From positions 15,346-79,345 of the forward strand of contig VZRS01012511.1 in NCBI GenBank assembly GCA_013398055.1: a stretch of DNA of 64,000 nt, read 5' to 3'. The notes beneath the pieces are model-generated. The model saw only the letters and a list, made by a program, of their open reading frames with translations. It was not told the DNA's origin and ran no database searches. The stretch comes from Ifrita kowaldi (Eukaryota; Chordata; Aves; Passeriformes; Cinclosomatidae). Position 1 is the stretch's first letter; each line of letters begins with the position of its first letter. This document shows, piece by piece, positions 36,501-48,724 of the stretch. The translations under genes and the position numbers were made by a program.

Positions 36501-39500
36501 TTTGGGTTGGCTAGACATGGTTATGAACCTCTGCAGTTTTGTTCTCAGTCTGCAATAGTATTTTATGAAATATTTTATAAGATAAGTGAAGGAACAGTTT
36601 TGAACCCTGGGCTTTCACTACATATTTACTTACTCTCTGAAGTGTCCAGGAGAAAATTTTACTATAGGGGTATTAGGATGGGCAACGAAATTTGAAGTGA
36701 AAATAATTCTCTATTCAAAATGCAATATTCTTAGTGCATATTTAAAATGAAAAATGAAAATGTTCAATTTTAAGATGGCCTGGCCCAGTGTTAGCAGGAA
36801 TGTTTTAACTAAAGGCAAAATCAGTCTGTATTCACTTTGAGTTTTTGTTTTCCTTTAAACAGTAAGCATCTGCATTCACTGGTGTTACAAAAATCAAATT
36901 CTCAGGATTAAAAAAATATTTATGCCTTATGTAAATATATTGGAAAACGTTGAGTTCAATAAATGGCACTTTTTTCTTTCCTGCTTCTTTGTTCTCATCC
37001 CTACATGTTAATTGAGGGAATAAGCATGCCATAAATGGATGTATAAATATATGGGATGCTTTTCAACAAGGTAGTTTTTCATAATCTTACTTTCCTAATT
37101 TGACCTAAGAATGGGAAAGTTTGCTCCATGTGTTTTGTCAGAACTTATATTTAAAATAAGAATAAATCACCTGACTCTTCCCAGCCATGGAAAACTATTA
37201 ATTGGCAATAATAGCAAAACAATATTTTGACCTTCCACAGCCCAAAATTAGACTATTATTAATTAACATAAATTGATTATGTTTAGTAACAAGAGCAGAG
37301 TCAACAGTGCAAAACACTCTCCATAAATATTCATGTGAATGTTAAGTGTGCCTATTTCAGGTGTCTTTGTGTCGCTTCCTGAGTTCTCTTGCATTGGCTG
37401 GGCTTTTGCCAGACCGAATGCTCACAGGAAAAAAGAATCTTAAGATGACATATTTTAGCACTTAAGTTTGTTTGCCATCAGAAATTCCTGCAGGAATCTG
37501 TGAAGACCCATGGTTATCTGATTATGGAACCAGTGCCTGCTTAGGAAAGCTGATGTCTGCTTTGAAGAAAATCCTACACCACAACCTGTGGTAAAAAAGA
37601 ACTTCTTAAGATCCTATAGGGTGTGGATGTCAGAAACCAAAGGATCTCTCATTTCTGATGCCACCTGGGTCACTTTAAGCAAGGAGGTGCCTTTTTCCCT
37701 TTTGTCGTCGTTCTTTTCTGTGTCATCCCAGCAGTAACCGCAGAGTGACTTAACCAAGAGAAAGAGAAGACATTACTAGAAGCAAGCTAATCATAATATT
37801 ATAACAGAAAACAATTCTTTTTGATATAATTTGTAACTTAATACATAGAAACTCTCAACTGATCTTAACATTTTCGTGGTTCTGAAAGGTTTCTGTAGCC
37901 TTACCCCAGTTCCATTATGCTTTCTGCATTATCATGAACTAGACAAGTTTTCTACTAATTCTATTTCCATTTTGGATGTTTCATAGAACTTACTGATGTG
38001 TAGAAATCTATCATTTGATAATACAGGGGCATACCATACCTCAAAGAGTTTAAACACACGTTAGAAAACTTTTAAATACTGTAGAAATTTCTGCTAACTT
38101 TACCTCTTTGTATGGTGAAGCTATTACTATCCAGCAGTGGCTTTGCTTTCCTGGGGAATATTTTTATTATGTGTTAATGGTGGTAGTAGAAAAAGACTGA
38201 ACCTTCAGGAATAACTGTAAGCCATCTCTTTGAAGCAGCTGTCCCTCCTGTCACCGTGCAGTCTTCAGCATCTGAACTCAGGCAGAAATCACCGTGAATG
38301 TAAGAAAAGGAACTGAATTACAGTCCTGAGAAGGATGTTGAGGCATTGACATCTGAGTCTCACAGTGCCTTTTCAGAACTTTCATCAGTCTTTCAACTGC
38401 AGTGAGGCTTCAAAGCTCTCTGGGAGAAACCAGTAAAACCTCAAAGGACCGTTGGCGTAATTTTTCCAGAATCCCCTAATTATGTGCCATTAGTTGGAGA
38501 ACTCATAAGTCCCTTTGAAAGAGAGTCTGGTGTGGCAGTAAAACTGTTTTTTTTCTTTTTTTTTTTTTCTGGTGAAACAGATCTTTCCCACAGTATATTC
38601 AGTTCATTACTTGCTTTTAAGATAAACTTTGTGGAGTGTAAGTGGAAGAGGTTGATTTACGCCCTACCTATATCAGATATGCAAAGAGCTCCTGCATCTG
38701 CACTCTGTAAACGTTTTGAGCAACAGACAGTTTTGTTTTCTTTGTTATTGCTATGTTACACGAGTATTGCAAACACATTGCCGGCAATGAAATGTTAAAA
38801 GCTTGCCAAAATCATTGGGTTCTATACACTTATTATTAAACTGAAGAAGTGCTGCATGCTCATCACCAGCTGCTTTCCCGAATGTAGTAATGCACTAGAG
38901 AGGCAGAGTGCTGGATCCAGTAAGCGTTGAAGAGATAATATCACTTTTCTTATAAAGAATCACAGATTGGTAGAAATGTTTTCAATTCAATTATGGGTTC
39001 CAACCTCAATTACTTTAAGAATTTTTCTTGTTAATTTATGGAGATGCTTGCAGACAAATATTCTTTCATGTAATTATTTTTCATGCGATGAGAAACAGAG
39101 GAAGCAAACCCAATATGGTCCAGATTTTGCATGCATAAGCCAGGTGGTAAATACACATTACTCTCAGAATACCTGCTTACCCATGAGTTTAGGAACAGTT
39201 TATCTGTAATGACACTTCCAGACTGAAAGATTCTCTCCTCTGGATGAGTAGTTTGTAATCTTGCCAGAGTGCACCTTTGGGGACCAGCCCTTTCAGATAT
39301 GACAGCTCAGTTCCTGTGTCTCTAGGTAGAATAAGAAACAGCAAAATTTCTACTTTACTGCTCATCCATCCAGGCCCTATTCAACCACTGGATGATGAAG
39401 CTGCACTGCTCATTTCCTGCCTTGCTGGAGCAAAATGATTAAGTGCAAGTTTTTGCCTTTGCATATGCTGATACAGAAGGTTTTAGTGAGAAAACCAGGG

Positions 39501-40355
39501 GGAAAATGTTTTATTTCAGCAATAACAGGAAGGGGTCTCTGTGTAGTTACCTTTTGAGAGCCCTTCCCAGCCCATTTCTGAATGGAGGTTGTTCTGTCTG
39601 AAACTAAATGGCATTTGGGGCTCCATAAAGATGTCTGGATTCCTGTGCTTTTTCCCTGGCCTCTGGACAGCAGCTCCTCTTTCCAAGACTGGCAGTGGCG
39701 CTGTACTTGCTGGTGAGAGAAGATTCTTGAACATTAAGGCGGATTCTTGTGGAGAAAAATGGATCTGGAAACAATGACACTGCTAGAGTTGTATCTTCAG
39801 AATCTGGATATGTTTTTTTTGTGATGGGTTAGCTAAGTTTTGAACATGGATAGTTTTCCATCCTTGGTTTTTTTTTAATTTTTATACTTTTCAGCATTTT
39901 TGCTTTCCTTTTAAAATTTTTCTCCTTTTCATCTTGTTCCTTCTATTTTTCTAATAGCATCTGCACTTTTTTGTGGAGTTTACCCTTTGGCTGAATTCTG
40001 TGTGATGGTGAAGTAACTAAGGGCAAAGTGTTCTTTATATTATCTGAGCTAAAAATTGATAAAAATAAAATATGTGCTGGCAACATCTTTTCTATTGGTA
40101 AAAGTTAGTTTAAAATGTGCTGTTGAGAAAAAACAAAGAAACTTCACTGATAGTCCTTTATGAATGAGTTGCTTTAAAAAACCTAACCTTCCTGATAAAA
40201 CATAACCAAACAACAACAAAAAACACCCCCAAAAAATAGAAGTCCACAGCCTTTTAAAACATTTTATATTTTCCCCTCATCTACAGTAATAAAAAATTAA
40301 AAAAAAAAAGACAAAAAGGCAACTTAGAGGAACACTTCAAATAGATGATAGAATA
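30531..40355. other. AT-rich non-coding stretch
   Basis: No exon is recognised. The longest open frame of the plus strand, 32874-33359 (161 codons, true ATG), has no domain or repeat I recognise and a composition like its surroundings. A 10-base inverted repeat (TGGGGATCAC 33946-33955, GTGATCCCCA 33983-33992) flanks a 27-base loop. About 37.15-37.34 kb is dense in homeodomain-like TTAATTAA words. A T-rich run lies near 38547-38570 and an A-rich run near 40199-40310. Confidence 0.4.
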
Positions 40356-40637
40356 TCATGGCAATTGTTTGGACAACATAGAATAAAAGACCAATAAAAC
40401 ATTCTCTCTTGCCAAAAGACTTTCCAACTTTCCAAGTACTTTCTGTATGCCTAATTCCATAGTTTCTGTGCATATATACTGATGTTCTAACAGAATGTCA
40501 GCTGATGTCAGCAATAATGACATTTCAGAGATTGGGAGTTCCAACTCTTTTGACTTCAACTTTGCTATTCTAGTGTTGTCAATGAGCTTTTGTGTGGCAC
40601 TTGTCTTTTTCTTTTTATAGTTGCTAGATTTTGCCAT
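40356..40637 (-). other. Unassigned 93-codon open frame
   Basis: On the minus strand an ATG opens a 93-residue frame with a basic start (SSNYKKKKTS) and then a helix-favouring, Leu/Glu/Lys-rich remainder without Cys clusters or membrane segments. Its composition looks more protein-like than most chance frames in this window, but 90-codon frames are expected by chance here. No splice sites, poly(A) signal or family match were recognised, and the sense-strand downstream is T-rich rather than A-rich, so it is not an obvious retrocopy. Confidence 0.12.
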
Positions 40638-41257
40638 TTAATGCCAGCAGGAATTTAAGATTATTGTTAAGAAGCTTCTACATTAGACTATGTGCTGCTA
40701 TGCACAGTAGTCAGATTTGTATTTCTATGAATTGTTAAAAAGCTCCAGACTTATTATTTTCCTCCCAACTGGTTCTCTGAGTTGCTATAGTATGTCTATT
40801 AGTTGAATCCATATATAGGGACTGCTGTGTAAAGCGTTTGTCTCTTCAGAATAATTTTTTCCATTAAGTTCATTTCTTCATAATTTATGAAGTTTTTTGT
40901 TAGAATGACAATCTGATGTTTTCCAGTGCACGTCATCTTGCCCTCTCACTAGGAATATTCACAAAAAAATGTTTTTATCAAGGATAAAGAAACTCCAAAA
41001 GGATTGTGGCCACGTTAGGCATGAATAAGAAGTAAACTGAGGTGTTTGGAGAGCTCTTAGTGGTGATTTCTGAACAGTGGAATAGAAATGCCTGTGACAA
41101 GTCGTGTAGTTCCTGGTAGCACATGAATTGCATGTTGATATTCAGTGCACTGCCAGTCTCAGGGAAGGGCAACACGTACCAAGGGGGGCTGGTGCATTTC
41201 TGGGTTTATGCCAATATGGTTCCACTGACGTAAATCAGTGAAAGTTTTCTGAACTTT
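40638..41257. other. AT-rich non-coding stretch
   Basis: Nothing is recognised between the open frame and the LTR. Confidence 0.4.
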
Positions 41258-41861
41258 TGTCATGATTTAACCTCATCTGGCATCTACACCCCACATCGAT
41301 GCTCACCCTTTTCCCCTCCACCCTACTCTACCTCCTACCACCCCTGTGGAAGGGGGGAGACAGTCAGAACTGGTAAAAGCTGGAAAACTTGGGGGTTGAG
41401 ATAAAGACAGTTTGACAGGTAAAGCAAGAGCCGTTCACACAAGCAGTGCAAAACAAGGAATTCTTTCCCCACTTCCCATGTGCAGGCAGGTGTTCAGACA
41501 TCCCCAGGAAAGCTGGGCTCTATCACTTGGGAAGACAAATATTGTTATTCCAAACTTCCCACCCATTTTCTTTTTCTCCCCAAGCTTTATATACTGAGCC
41601 TGGTGCCACAGGCTCTGGGATATCCCCTGGGTCAGCTGGGGTCAGCTGTCCTGGCTGTGTCCCCTCCCAGCTCCTTGTGCACCCCGAGTCTCTCGCTGTG
41701 GGTGGGGTGAGGAGCAGAAAAGGCCTTGACTCTCTAACCACTGCTCAGCAATAACAAAATCATCCCTGAATTATCAACACTGTTTTCAACACAATCCAAA
41801 ACACAGGCCTGTACCAGCAATCATGAAGAAAATTAATTCTACCCCAGCTAAACCCACTGCA
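41258..41861 (-). mobile_element. Probable solo LTR of an avian endogenous retrovirus
   Basis: Read on the minus strand it begins TG (TGCAGTGGGTTTAGCTGGGG), passes through CTTCATGATTGCTGGTACAG and GTGTTGATAATTCAGGGATG to GCTGAGCAGTGG and AAGGCCTTTTCTGCTCCTCA, then the TATA box TATATAAA (41586-41593). It ends TTAAATCATGACA, i.e. TG...CA. This order of phrases is that of a well-known, abundant bird ERV LTR, from memory. The length of about 604 bases is right for a full LTR. No gag, pol or env sequence lies next to it, so it appears to be a solo LTR left by recombination. Target-site duplication is not clear (ACTTT left, ATTTG right). Confidence 0.82.
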
Positions 41862-44800
41862 ATTTGACTTCACAGAAATTTGACCAGAATCAATTAGAGA
41901 GTTCTTATGTCTCTGCCCATTGCAAAAGAGTAACTTTAGATCTCTCCTGTTCTATTAAAGGATATTTCAATGGAATTAATAACATTTCCATTTACAGGCA
42001 TGAATTGGGTCAAAGCCCTCTCAAATGAGTATCTCATTTTTGAAGTCGGTAGGAGTTAAGTGCTGCTTGTTGCTGCCCTCAGAAATCATTTCCATGGAAT
42101 AAGTGTGTAGCCATAGTGGAGTGTTTGATATGCACCACAGGACCTATGTAATCATTTAATGCTTATGAGATCAAATGGTCTTACTCAGAGGTTTTTAATT
42201 TATGTTCATTGCTGGACCAGAAACAAGAGCACACCACCCTGACAAGTTCAACCTCTGAGTAGGAAATGTGGTTGGAAATTTCCCAGGCACAAATTATCCT
42301 AAAAGCCATGCTCTTTTGCCTTCTCTACAAGCCCTAACACTACAAACTACAAGCATCATCCTCAAATACATGAAATACCTGCAGCAGGTTTGGTACTCGC
42401 TGCAAAAAGCTTGAAAAGGCAGTGTGTGATGTCTGTGTGATTTTTTTTTTTGGCACTCAAGGCCCCTTCCCTATGCAGAGGAGCCATTACCCCTTACAGG
42501 AAATACTCATGGCTGTCACAGGTGGGGAGTTTTCAGAGTAGATGCTGCAGTGGTCCTGTTTGGCATCCCACTTGCAGGAAATGAGAGCCATGCTTTGCTG
42601 GAGCTGTTAAGCCTCCGTGCTTCTCTACCTTTGAAAGTCAATGCTCAAGAGCCATAGCATGGGTAAAGCATTATAGGACAAGTGGCTTATCACAGCTATC
42701 ATGAATAATGCATCTTGGCTTCACTGAATGTGTGTAATGGGCACTGCTTACATTTTTAAGATCTGTTTTTAAAACAGTGTATTAATAAACATAAAAGGTG
42801 TTTCTCACCTCAGTGGTAAAGACTGCACTGCTGCAATACACTTCTGCGACACAAGTCATATTTCTGCACTTAGATTTATTAGTGTGAAGAAAATGGCTCT
42901 TCTGAAAAACAAGTAATACAGACACATTATTACTGTTGCAGAATGTGTTATTAATCCACACCCTGCCTCTCCAGTTGCATGGACTCTGTTTATTACCTGC
43001 TAAAGGAACATGACTCCAGCTTTCGCTAACAAATCCTGGAAGCAGCTGTTTTATCATGAGACTTTTCCTGCTTGCTCTTTATTTTCATGGGGTGCTTTAA
43101 TGTCTTGATGCCATTTTAGAGGGGGTTCACTTGCTATACATAAGTAGAGATGTATGTTGAATAAAGATTACAGTATATTTTCTTCTGAAGTTTCTTTATG
43201 GACTTAAAGAAAAATAAAACCAAATGAGAATGTTATTGTGCATGGTACAGAGTTGGAGATGAAGAATTAATGAGACATTTGTAAGAGCTGCCAGAGAAAC
43301 AGCTTTGAAATCTCAAACAGAGGCTTAGTGCAATCAAGAAATATGAAAAATAAGTGGGAGCAGGAGCAATAACATGAGAAAATAATCCCATTTACCAGAT
43401 GGTTAGGAGAAACCATTCTGGGGTGGCCTGTTGAGCACAGATACTCCAAAAAGGTCTGGTAATCCACGTGTGTGGAACAGGAGATAGTGAAGCACCTCCT
43501 GTATTTCCACTGCAGTTCTCTGCAAGTTTAGCAGCAGATTGCTGTCCTGAATCCCTTTCTCTGCAGCTGAAGTAATTACACCTCCCAGAATGTGCTCAGC
43601 ATTAGTGAAGCCCTATTTGGGCAGCCTTTGTTTAAAATGCAAAGACCAGCAGAACTTGATGAGGTTCTGATAAAATACACATTCCTGAGCAGTCAACAAA
43701 GTTACTCATGCTTTACTGGGGCATTAATTTCAATCCTATGCCTTCTGTAATTCAGCACGAAAAATGATTATTACTGCTGTGTCCTGCCAGGGTGTGAGGC
43801 AAATAACACTGCAGAACTTTTTCACTTTTTTTTGATTAGTTCAATTTGTGGTGCACCTTTTTTGCATTAGTTTCATTAATAATGAGAAAGAAATTGCTCA
43901 GGCTTCAGTTCCTCTGAAGATATCTCTTGCTGCTCATGGCTTTCTGTTTTCCAGTAGTGTGTGAGTGGCTCCTGCATTCAGTCCTCCTGCATGATGGCCA
44001 CTGCCCAGATACCGAGTTTAAGTTAAAATGCTGCCAGAGCTTAAGTTAAAACGACAGCTGAGGTTAAGCACAGGCTGGTGGGGGCACAGCTGGTCACATT
44101 TATTTACTGCAGCTGGGAGAGAATATTGCTCCAGAGCTAAATTTTGCTAAGTATAAAACAGGCAGGATCAAAGTATTCCCAAACAAGACCCTAATGGATT
44201 TCTTTGAAGTGAAACTGTCTGAATTATTTATTTTTAGTCTTATGTGGCATAATTGGCTTAGAGAAGTAATGCTGTATCTAGTTGTAATTAAAATAAGGTA
44301 ACATTTTTAATATTAATAAATAGTTTCTCTATTACTATGACACAGTGATTAAGTAGGCTACAAACCTTATTATGACTTGTTTTTGCTTGATAACAATTCA
44401 TGGCTTTAATTGACTCTTGTTTGATTGAGCCTTTCTCTAAATTACAAAGAACAAAGCTATCAGATAAAAATGAAATAGCACAGAATGTATATTTCACAAT
44501 CCTTTTTGAAATGCAAATGTTACAAAACATATTTCTTATATGTTCTCAAGTTAAGTTTGATATTTGTGAAGATTGCCCATCGTTGCCTTCAATTGCAAGT
44601 GCACTTATCAAGGATAACTTCTGTGTTATTCATACCATAATTGATAAAGCTAATCCTTTCATTAAGATGAAATGAAGCCTTCCCTAATAACTGCAACAGA
44701 GCCACATGGTGTCTGAGGGAAAACTATAGTGTTTTTGACTGTTGTTTTGACTGTTATAATTTCAACAAAGACACACAAAATAAATTTGTAGCAAAAATAC

Positions 44801-47800
44801 AAGTTGCCTTTTCCCTTCCCCAAAATGTTTCATTTGTTGCACGGATCTGAGGTAAGAGTAAATTAAAACAGTCTCCAATAAAGTCAGTCAGTTGTTTCAA
44901 TGGCAATAACGTTGTGTTTAGTTCAGAACATTTTTATGAAATGCAACTAATTGAATTTTGAGATGGCGAAAGGAATACACTTCCTTCTCCCCCGCTGCAA
45001 TATGTGGGAATTCTACCACAGCTTGAGAAGCAGCTGCATTGAGATTTGCAGCTTTACTCCTTTGGTCTGTGTTTCTGTGCAAGTTGGGAAGAAGGAGCAG
45101 TGGGACAGCCACTGTGGTACCTGCCTGCCACGTTTGCCACAGCAGGTCTGAACCACACAGGTGTGTTTGCAGTCCTTGCAGGGGTGAGGCTCTGATCAGG
45201 ATGCATCCTGCAGCTGGAAGTGAGAGCCCACAGGAGGAAAGTTTGATTTGACATTTCTGGCTGAATCTGACTGAAAGTATCAGTCAGGGAATTTATATTG
45301 TAGAAAGGAGCCTGTGGGAATGTAAAGTTGGTGGTAGAAAGAAAAATGATCTGAACAACAGATAGTTTGTAGTAGGCTACACATTTGCTTACCCAGGTGG
45401 GCATATTCCCAACTCTAGAATTCCTGTCAAAAGAGAAGGAATGATCACATGGCAAACATTATTATTGTTTGGTCTGTACCCGACCAATTGTGCCATTTTT
45501 TGCCAGAATGACATCCAGAAGATAAATCATAATATTCACACAGCAGAGCAAAACACACAGATTACCTCATAAAAATGCACAGGTGTAATGGAAGATTAGC
45601 TGTTGACCTTACTGAAGTGCTTTATATGTCCTAATGCCTAGTTTCCCTTTATTTTTTTAATGGACATTTTCCCCACTCATTAGTTATTTTGGTTCTTATG
45701 CTCTGAAGCTCCCAGCAAGGCTTCTCATTTTGTCCAAACTGTTAATATTAATATGGTTGTGCAACTGCCCAGTGACAGCCTAATTTGGCATCTGCTGGCA
45801 TCTATCTATGCAAGCAAACTCATTTTGCTGCTTGCATGTGAAAAATGCACATTGTCTGCTACAGAAATGTCTTTTATCTGCATGCCATTCCTCTCTTTAC
45901 AGATACCATCAACTCACTGTAGTTCTCTGAAATTCTAAAATATGTGTTACTCAGCTTTCCCCATCAAATCATGAGTCTGTTTTTCCCCTCTGCTGTATCA
46001 GTTGTCTGTACAATGCCTTGTTTTCTTAGAAGCTTTGGTATGAAAATGAGGGCTTTAATTCTTGCCCATTCCCCAGCGTCTTCTGCTGAAAATGTGATCT
46101 TTCTGAAGGTTTGGGAAATGGCAAAGCACACTTAATGATTTTTTTTTTTTTAGCAGCTTAAACCAGCATTTGCTTCTCAGTCTGCAGCTTCACATTGATT
46201 AGGTGGTAGATTTTCTAGATTAACTCCTGACCACTAAAGCACTTTTGTTCTCTCCCGTGCTGTTGGGAGATTTATTGATTTAATTGAAGGTGTTCTTGAG
46301 TTTTCCAGCTGTACATATGTCTTTTCCTCCTTAAGCTGCTCACTTTACTCATTTTTATCATCCTGTGGGCTATGACTGCTTTTTTTTTTTCCCAGAGGTT
46401 ATGAGCTAAAACAAAGGCTCAACTACTTTTCAAGAATCTACTTGTAATTAACTTGGCTTTAACTCACCCTTAACAATAGATCAATGACACCTATACCAGG
46501 TGGGAACTTCCCCGGGGCTATATACAGATTAGTCACCAGAATGTGAAGGTAATTTAATTTAAAGAAAACAGAAAATTTAACAATGCAGTGGCATCTTTGT
46601 GTCATATTTACTTGGAAGCCTTATATGACTACGATATTTTTATTTTTCTCTCCTGCCAGGTATTTCTGAAAATTAATAAAGCACAGGTTAATAAAGCCAA
46701 TGAAACATAAGGATGGTGTAACACCAATACAAGACTCTCTGTCTTTGCTCTCCTTTCTTCTATGTTTTTCTAGCAGCAGTAAGGACATAGTAAAAAAACC
46801 ACTGGTTTTGTTTTTAGGCCAGATAGTGGAATTATTCAAAAGTTATTTGCTGTTCCTCAAAGTGATACTTCAGGTTATATAAAGGCTTGGAATATGTAAT
46901 GCAGGATCTGTGGCAGCAGTCAAGAACTTGTAGTAAAATACAGAGTTTGCTCACTACTCTGCACAATGTTTGAAATCTTATTGGCTCATTCTGAAACTCC
47001 ACATTTTTGTTCTTATTATAGAAATCTTTAGCAATTTGTAGCTAGGCAAAATTGCCAACTGTAATGATAAATAATAGCATATGGGTGTATGCAAATACAA
47101 CAAACACCCTTTCATTCCATATGCAGTATGATACAATTCCCATCATCTCCATTCCATTAGCATTGCAGATACAAAACTTGCTGTGCTGCCAAGAGAGTTT
47201 ACACAGTTTTGTTGAAATCAACAAAAACTGTGCAGCTGAAGTTTTAAGAAATCCCTGAGTTTTTAAAGAAAATTTAAGGAATTTAAGAGATTTAAGAAAT
47301 CCCTGCTCAAACATGCCTGTTGTTTCTTTTTCACATTCCCAATCCGTCAAAGGAGGACAATTTGGATCACCATTACCAAAGCACAATTTTTTTCCCTGTA
47401 GCTGTGGTTCAGTATGTGTCCAGTTTTATTTCAGACTTCAAAAATATGTTTTAGAAATCTGATCCCTTTTCCCCCAGTTGAAAGGAAAGCAGGGCAGAAA
47501 CTATTTTTTTTACCTGTGGTGTACAATTATGAAAAAATGCAACAGTCTAATGGAAAAGATGAGCTGAAGGCAATAATTGGGAGTGACAGTTGCAAACCCG
47601 TCAAAGAGCTCAAAATGAAAATTTCTGGGTAGCACTTCAATTTTTTTAAATTCCCATTGTTGCAAAGAAATTAGAAAAAAGTTCCCTATGATGTAAGTGT
47701 ATGTTATTAATATGCTTTGCTACAGAACAAAAGTGATTCAACAGGAAACTATATTTAATTGTTGGAAACATTTATGAGAGGAAAATTGAAGTATAGAGAA

Positions 47801-48367
47801 ATATATCAAAGTTGCCAATGAATAATAACAGTGAAATCATCTGCCAGAGAGCTTCTGGTGAATCCATACATGAGGTTTAAAACACTTCCATTACCATCTC
47901 TGCCCCACTGAGGTGCTGCTGCCCTCCCTGCAGAGCCCTGGGCTGCTTTGGCCCCTGGTCAGAGCTTATGGGTTAAATCACCACACAACAGCACGATCTG
48001 AGACCCTGGGGGTGGAGTGTCTGATGGAAAAGAGCCTTAATCCCCTTTCTCCAGGTCCAGGAAGAGGGTTGGGAGGCAGGTGAAGACACAATGACCTTAA
48101 TCTTAAGTCAGAGGTTCATTGTGGCTTATGTAACTGGGCTCAGGGTGTTAAATTCTTTGGCTGTGACACACAGCATGAATTTCCATAAATTTAGAGTCCT
48201 CTGGATGTACCTAGATCTTTTCTGTGCATGTGTGAAGTGACTTGGAGGCCTCATCAGGGAATTTGGGGAAAAAGCTTTGTTTAAAAAGCTTACCTGCTAC
48301 AGATTTTTCAGTGCTGTATCAGTCTCTGTTTAGAGAAAAACCTTGTGTAAATAAATAAGGATGAATG
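41862..48367. other. AT-rich non-coding stretch
   Basis: No gene is recognised. Minor tandem structures: a 23-base unit twice at 44014-44059 (GAGYTTAAGTTAAAA core) and TTTAAGAAATCCCTG twice, 48 bases apart (47243-47257 and 47291-47305). A T13 run lies near 46140-46152. Confidence 0.4.
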
Positions 48368-48724
48368 TCATAGATCATGCAGAATGTTCAAATAACCCAG
48401 GGTTACCCTGGGCACTGTCAATGCTGTGATACACAGGCAAAAGCACAAGCACGAGTGTGTACTGATGCTCTCCCTCACCACTGTTCCAGCTGCTGTGTTT
48501 GCCTCAGGTCTGACTGACCCAGAAACTGTGTGATTAGAAACTACAGATTTTCCTTCTATGAATTTTCTCTCTTGGTTCTTGAAGTCAAGTGCACCTTCAG
48601 CTTCCTCAGCATTGTGCAGCAGGATGTTTCCAGGCTTAAATGTATTTGATGGGAAGATTTTTTTTATGGTTGCCTGGCCCTCTCTGGTGTTTCTTAAATG
48701 CTGCATCACATTAGCCATCCTCAA
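48368..48724 (-). other. Open frame of uncertain meaning, possible exon
   Basis: The minus-strand frame is open for 118 codons. Its central part, from an ATG at 48718, reads with an even amino-acid mix (ANVMQHLRNTREGQ, then LLHNAEEAEGALDFKNQERK). A splice-acceptor-like CTCTGTAGCAG lies just upstream and a donor-like GTGAGG within it, near the codons for GTVVRE. I recognise no family. It may be an exon of an unknown or long non-coding gene, a repeat remnant, or chance. Confidence 0.18.
48396..48412. repeat. 17-bp palindrome
   Basis: CCCAGGGT and ACCCTGGG are perfect reverse complements around a single T. It could bind a dimeric factor; no identity is assigned. Confidence 0.6.

Noticed and set aside
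38955..39010. AATCACAGATTGG as another CR1 3' end
   Set aside because: Similarity ends after about a dozen bases; the expected TTGGAAGGGACC and downstream CR1 text are absent.
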